This document shows, piece by piece, positions 14,063 through 16,945 of a stretch of DNA of 16,945 nucleotides. The translations under genes and the position numbers were made by a program. Numbering within the stretch: position 1 is the first letter of the stretch; every line of letters starts with the position of its first letter. The notes under the pieces are model-generated. The model was not told the origin of the DNA. It did not search any database and worked only from the letters and a program-made list of their open reading frames with translations. Origin of the DNA: Mailhella sp. (GTDB lineage: Bacteria > Desulfobacterota > Desulfovibrionia > Desulfovibrionales > Desulfovibrionaceae); NCBI GenBank assembly GCA_017940105.1, contig JAGAZG010000106.1, positions 1-16,945 on the forward strand, read 5' to 3'.

Positions 14063-14410
14063 TTATTTGAAAACAAAAAAAGCGCCTGCCACAATAAGCG
14101 CAAAGCCGACGGCATGATTCCAGCTCAGGCTTTCTCCCAGAAAAAACACCGAGAACATTCCGAATACGGTGAGGGAAATCACTTCCTGTATGGTCTTGAG
14201 CTCTGCGGCAGAAAAGTAGCCGTATCCAATGCGGTTGGCCGGGACCTGCAGGCAGTATTCAAAAAAGGCAATCCCCCAGCTGATGACAATGGCCCCGATG
14301 AACGTCATGGACTGATGCCGCAGATGCCCATACCATGCATACGTCATGAATACATTGGACCCAATGAGCAGGAGAATCGTTACGAGAGGAATGGGAATAG
14401 ACATGTTCAT
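14063..14410 (-). CDS. Small DUF486 (DMT-superfamily) membrane protein
   Basis: This four-helix inner-membrane protein belongs to DUF486 (PF04342), a small relative of drug/metabolite transporters; no transport substrate is established. It has 115 residues from ATG 14410, or 113 from ATG 14404; I cannot decide between them because neither has a clear ribosome site. Helices lie at about 6-25, 36-55, 69-90 and 95-114. Family stretches are SNVFMTYAWYGHL, ISWGIAFFEYCLQVPANRIG and the LQEVISLTVF-like segment. The open frame extends further upstream to 14515, but that part runs through the lysC end and its terminator and is not coding. priA follows after 30 bases. A U-rich terminator tail ends about 8-10 bases before the start. 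Confidence 0.85.
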   Translation of the reverse strand: MNMSIPIPLVTILLLIGSNVFMTYAWYGHLRHQSMTFIGAIVISWGIAFFEYCLQVPANRIGYGYFSAAELKTIQEVISLTVFGMFSVFFLGESLSWNHAVGFALIVAGAFFVFK

Positions 14411-14417
14411 GGCATTA

Positions 14418-14445
14418 AAGAAGAAAAGGGGAGAGAAATCCCCCC
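14418..14445 (-). terminator. Intrinsic terminator after lysC
   Basis: On the minus strand, GGGGGGA (14439-14445) pairs with TCTCCCC (14428-14434) around a 4-base loop, with one G-U pair. The tail reads TTTTCTTCTTT. It lies about 40 bases past the lysC stop and immediately before the start of the DUF486 gene. Confidence 0.8.
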
Positions 14446-14486
14446 TTCTGGCTTGATTATTGAAAATCCGCAGGAAGAACAGAGCG

Positions 14487-15692
14487 TTACAGTTTGAATT
14501 CCTTGTGCAGTACATTCACGGCCATTTCAAGGTCCGATTCGGCAACGAGGCAGGAAATTTTTACCTCGGAGGTGCTTATCATGATCAGGTTGATTCCTGC
14601 CTTGTAAAGCGCATCAAATACCTGGCTGGCGGCGCCGCTGTGATTGCGCATGCCGACGCCCACGATGGATACCTTGGCTATGTTGGAAGCGCTTTCTATG
14701 TGGCTGCATTCAGGACCGGCATTTTTGAGCACGTCAAGCGCGCGGTTCAGATCCTTGCGCGAGACGGTGAAGGCAATGTCTGTGACACCGTTGCGGCTTG
14801 CGGTTTGTATGATCATGTCGACCACTATGCCGGCTTTGCCCAGGGGGCTGAATATGCTTGCCGCAGAGCCTGGACGGTCCTGCACATCGCAGAGCGTGAC
14901 CCTTGCCTGATCCTTGTCAAATGCAATGCCCGAAACGAGCACGGATTCCATCATAAGATCCTCCTTGGTGACCAGCGTGCCGGGATCATCCGTAAAAGTG
15001 GAGCGCACGCGGACAGGGACGTTGTATTTTTCTGCGAATTCCACAGATCTGATCTGCAGCACCTTTGCCCCCATGGAGGCCAGCTCCAGCATTTCATCGT
15101 AGCTGATCCGGTCTATTTTATGCGCTTCCTTGCACATTCTGGGGTCGGTCGTATATACGCCGTTGACGTCGGTATAAATGTCGCAGATGGTATCGCCGCC
15201 CAAGGCTGCGGCGACCGCCACGGCAGAGGTGTCAGATCCTCCGCGTCCGAGCGTGGTGAGTCGCATGTCGGGGGTCCTTCCCTGAAAACCGGCGATGACA
15301 AGAACATCGTATGTTTCAAAGGCTTCCCTGAGCTTATCGGCGCTGATGGTGTCGATGCGGGCGTTGCCATGGGAATCATCAGTGATTATGGGGATCTGAA
15401 AGCCCAGGAATGAGCGCGCCTTAATTCCCGCGTCGTGCAGGAGCATGGTGAAAAGAGCAACGGATTCCTGCTCTCCTGTCGTAAGCAGCACGTCAAGTTC
15501 GGCAGGATCTGGTTCGTCAGACCATTGATAGGCCCTTTCCAAAAGACTGTTTGTCTGTCCGTAGCGTGCCGAAAGTACGACTACGACCTTGTAGCCTTCT
15601 TCACAGGCGGCAAGAACCTTGGCACGCACTTTTTTCATGCATTCAAGGTCGGCTACGGATGAACCTCCAAATTTTTGCACAAGAATACGCAT
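14487..15692 (-). CDS. lysC: Aspartate kinase, monofunctional
   Basis: The enzyme phosphorylates aspartate, the committed step to lysine (via diaminopimelate), threonine and methionine. It has 401 residues, the usual length of the monofunctional class with two C-terminal ACT domains. Marks are VQKFGGSSV at 5-13, TTGEQES at 71-77, FLGFQIPI near 95-102, GRGGSDTSA at 149-157 and DIYTDVNGVYTTDPR at 171-185. The ACT domains span about 264-335 and 342-401 and are the likely site of lysine/threonine feedback control. The usual SAM near residue 43 reads SARYGQTN. AGGG lies 7 bases before the ATG. It follows tsaE by 41 bases and ends in an intrinsic terminator. The symbol follows common usage for this class. 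Confidence 0.96.
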   Translation of the reverse strand: MRILVQKFGGSSVADLECMKKVRAKVLAACEEGYKVVVVLSARYGQTNSLLERAYQWSDEPDPAELDVLLTTGEQESVALFTMLLHDAGIKARSFLGFQIPIITDDSHGNARIDTISADKLREAFETYDVLVIAGFQGRTPDMRLTTLGRGGSDTSAVAVAAALGGDTICDIYTDVNGVYTTDPRMCKEAHKIDRISYDEMLELASMGAKVLQIRSVEFAEKYNVPVRVRSTFTDDPGTLVTKEDLMMESVLVSGIAFDKDQARVTLCDVQDRPGSAASIFSPLGKAGIVVDMIIQTASRNGVTDIAFTVSRKDLNRALDVLKNAGPECSHIESASNIAKVSIVGVGMRNHSGAASQVFDALYKAGINLIMISTSEVKISCLVAESDLEMAVNVLHKEFKL

Positions 15693-15733
15693 ATGACTAC
15701 CCTAAAGGAAACGGATCCGGGCAGACGCCGGTT

Positions 15734-16267
15734 TTAGTTGGTAAAACGCTCTGCGATGGCTGTTCGCAGCCCTTCAAGGACTTTTTCAGCCGCTGTGCCG
15801 CAGGCGGAAAGCGTTGCCGTCCGCAATGTTTCGCATGTTTTATTTTCGTTGTCCAGATATTTGCAGGCGCTATCTTTTGCCGGGATGAGCTGCAGGTCAA
15901 TGCGTTCGACAGCCTTGCTGGACTCGCGCAGCCTTTCAGGCCACTCGAGAACGATGATTGCTTCGCCTTCATCCAGGGAATCCTCTATTTCCTCAGGAAG
16001 GGCGGAATGATCCGGCAGGCGGTAGAGATCTGCATGAAGGATCCTGGGGCTGGTAGGGTATTCATTGCATAGCGTAAAGCTTGGACTTGCCACTTCTGCC
16101 AGTGAGCCGCCTGGCAGAGCTGCGGCGAATCCTCGGACGAGCGTGGTTTTGCCGCCTCCGAGAGGGGCTGAAAGATAAAGGCTGCGCACGCCGCCCCGGC
16201 GCATGGCTTCTGCAAGCATAGCGCCGAGGGTCATGGTCTCTTCAATGTTTTTTAATGAAAAGGTCAT
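15734..16267 (-). CDS. tsaE: tRNA t6A biosynthesis ATPase TsaE
   Basis: TsaE is the ATPase that works with TsaB and TsaD to make N6-threonylcarbamoyladenosine at position 37 of ANN-decoding tRNAs. The protein has 177 residues, somewhat longer than E. coli's (about 153), with the extra length at the C-terminus. The Walker A motif reads APLGGGKT at 34-41, where GDLGAGKT is usual; K40 and T41 are kept. SPSFTLCNEY at 61-70, HADLYRL at 78-84 and VLEWPER at 106-112 are family motifs. The ATG directly follows the TAG of nnrD, and the ribosome site GGGAG lies inside the nnrD end, so the two are translationally coupled. lysC follows after 41 bases. Confidence 0.93.
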   Translation of the reverse strand: MTFSLKNIEETMTLGAMLAEAMRRGGVRSLYLSAPLGGGKTTLVRGFAAALPGGSLAEVASPSFTLCNEYPTSPRILHADLYRLPDHSALPEEIEDSLDEGEAIIVLEWPERLRESSKAVERIDLQLIPAKDSACKYLDNENKTCETLRTATLSACGTAAEKVLEGLRTAIAERFTN

Positions 16268-16945
16268 CTATATCTCCCGGTGCAGCGCGCCGGCTGAGGC
16301 AAGAACATGAGGCACGGCGTCAGCTATTTCATGCGGCCCGTTGCCGCGCATGGGAAAGTCCCGCGCCAGGCTGGCGCCGGCCATTGCATGAATCCAGACG
16401 GCAATGGCGGCGGCGTTTAATGAGCTGTCATCATGCGGAAACCTGGCAAGAAGCGCTGCTGTTATGCCTGCCATCACGTCCCCTGACCCGGCTACGGCCA
16501 GTTGAGGTATCTTCCATGGCGAAATAACGGGCGAAGCGTCTCTGCGGCCAATTAGAGTTCCTTCACCTTTAAGGACGCAGACGGCAGGCGTGCGTTTCGT
16601 GAGCTCACGCAGTGAGCTTATGCGGTCAGCCTGCACGGCCTGCGCCGTGGTCGACAAAAGAGCGGCGGCTTCGCCGGGATGCGGCGTTATCACATCTGAA
16701 GGCTTGAGAAGTTCCAGTGCCCCATGCATCTGGCTGAGGGCAAACAATGCGTCGGCATCAATAACCATTGGGGGCCTGTCCTGCATGCTCAGCAGGGCGC
16801 GGGTTATTTCCCGCTCGCAGGGACCGCGGCCAAGCCCCGGACCAAAGGCGACGGCATCGGCACGTTGCGCCGCAGACAGCAACAGCTCTGCATCGCCGGG
16901 TTTCCAGCTGCTGTCGGCAGCCCTTTCAGGCAGGATGACGCTGAC
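16268..16945 (-). CDS. nnrD: ADP/ATP-dependent NAD(P)H-hydrate dehydratase domain (5' end cut by window edge)
   Basis: The enzyme uses ADP (or ATP) to dehydrate (S)-NAD(P)HX, damaged NADH or NADPH, back to the working cofactor. 225 codons and the stop are in the window; the frame is open to the right edge, so the N-terminal part is missing. Within it are FGPGLGRGP, VIDADAL, VITPHPGEAAALL, VLKGEGTLI and AVAGSGDVMAGITAALLAR; the GSGD motif carries the catalytic aspartate region of this ribokinase-like fold. In many bacteria this domain is fused behind an NnrE epimerase domain (YjeF_N) in one protein. Whether that is so here cannot be seen. A TTG at 16882 is not the real start, as family-like sequence continues upstream. 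Confidence 0.93.
   Translation of the reverse strand, partial: VSVILPERAADSSWKPGDAELLLSAAQRADAVAFGPGLGRGPCEREITRALLSMQDRPPMVIDADALFALSQMHGALELLKPSDVITPHPGEAAALLSTTAQAVQADRISSLRELTKRTPAVCVLKGEGTLIGRRDASPVISPWKIPQLAVAGSGDVMAGITAALLARFPHDDSSLNAAAIAVWIHAMAGASLARDFPMRGNGPHEIADAVPHVLASAGALHREI

Noticed and set aside
14411..14515. Upstream extension of the DUF486 frame into lysC
   Set aside because: It passes through the lysC 3' end and its terminator; family proteins start at the MNMSIP region.
14460..15413. Long open frame (317 codons) on the plus strand opposite lysC
   Set aside because: It mirrors the lysC reading frame, shows low-complexity shadow composition and no family motif; lysC is certain on the other strand.

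Overview
The window is a densely packed chromosomal segment carrying fourteen protein genes, mostly housekeeping. I see no RNA gene, CRISPR array, insertion sequence or prophage. The protein families and their style suggest a Gram-negative member of Desulfobacterota, most like Desulfovibrionaceae (Desulfovibrio/Bilophila-type). This rests on a sigma-54 two-component pair, an IHF/HU-type protein behind a HIT gene, a monofunctional aspartate kinase and a class I-gamma aspartate aminotransferase. The assignment is by impression, not by database comparison. By eye, the two-component genes at the left are more AT-rich than the rest.

Left block (1-5438, minus strand): transcription runs from an aspartate/aromatic-type aminotransferase to a short-form glucose-6-phosphate isomerase. 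After a 91-base gap holding a strong hairpin come a membrane histidine kinase and its NtrC-class response regulator, the last cut by the left window edge. The kinase stop and regulator start overlap by 8 bases.

Centre (5516-9742): sfsA runs rightward from a divergent promoter region and meets topA tail to tail. The topA product has four C-terminal zinc ribbons. Upstream of topA is an Elp3-like radical SAM gene of unassigned function, also on the minus strand.

Right-centre (9854-11637, plus strand): a HIT-family hydrolase, an IHF/HU-family DNA-bending protein, a clear intrinsic terminator, then a class IV PLP aminotransferase starting only 20 bases past the terminator. Its stop overlaps the stop of priA on the other strand.

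Right block (11624-16945, minus strand): nnrD (cut by the right edge), tsaE, lysC, an intrinsic terminator, a small DUF486 membrane protein and priA. nnrD and tsaE are joined stop-to-start; the gene set mixes NAD(P)HX repair, tRNA t6A formation, entry to the aspartate amino-acid family and replication restart.

I found no convincing new multi-gene system. The best leads are regulatory: two intrinsic terminators sitting almost on the start codon of the next gene, a long hairpin between pgi and the kinase, and an inverted repeat over a candidate promoter of the HIT operon. Two proteins stand out as functionally open: the kinase's extracytoplasmic sensor domain and the radical SAM enzyme.
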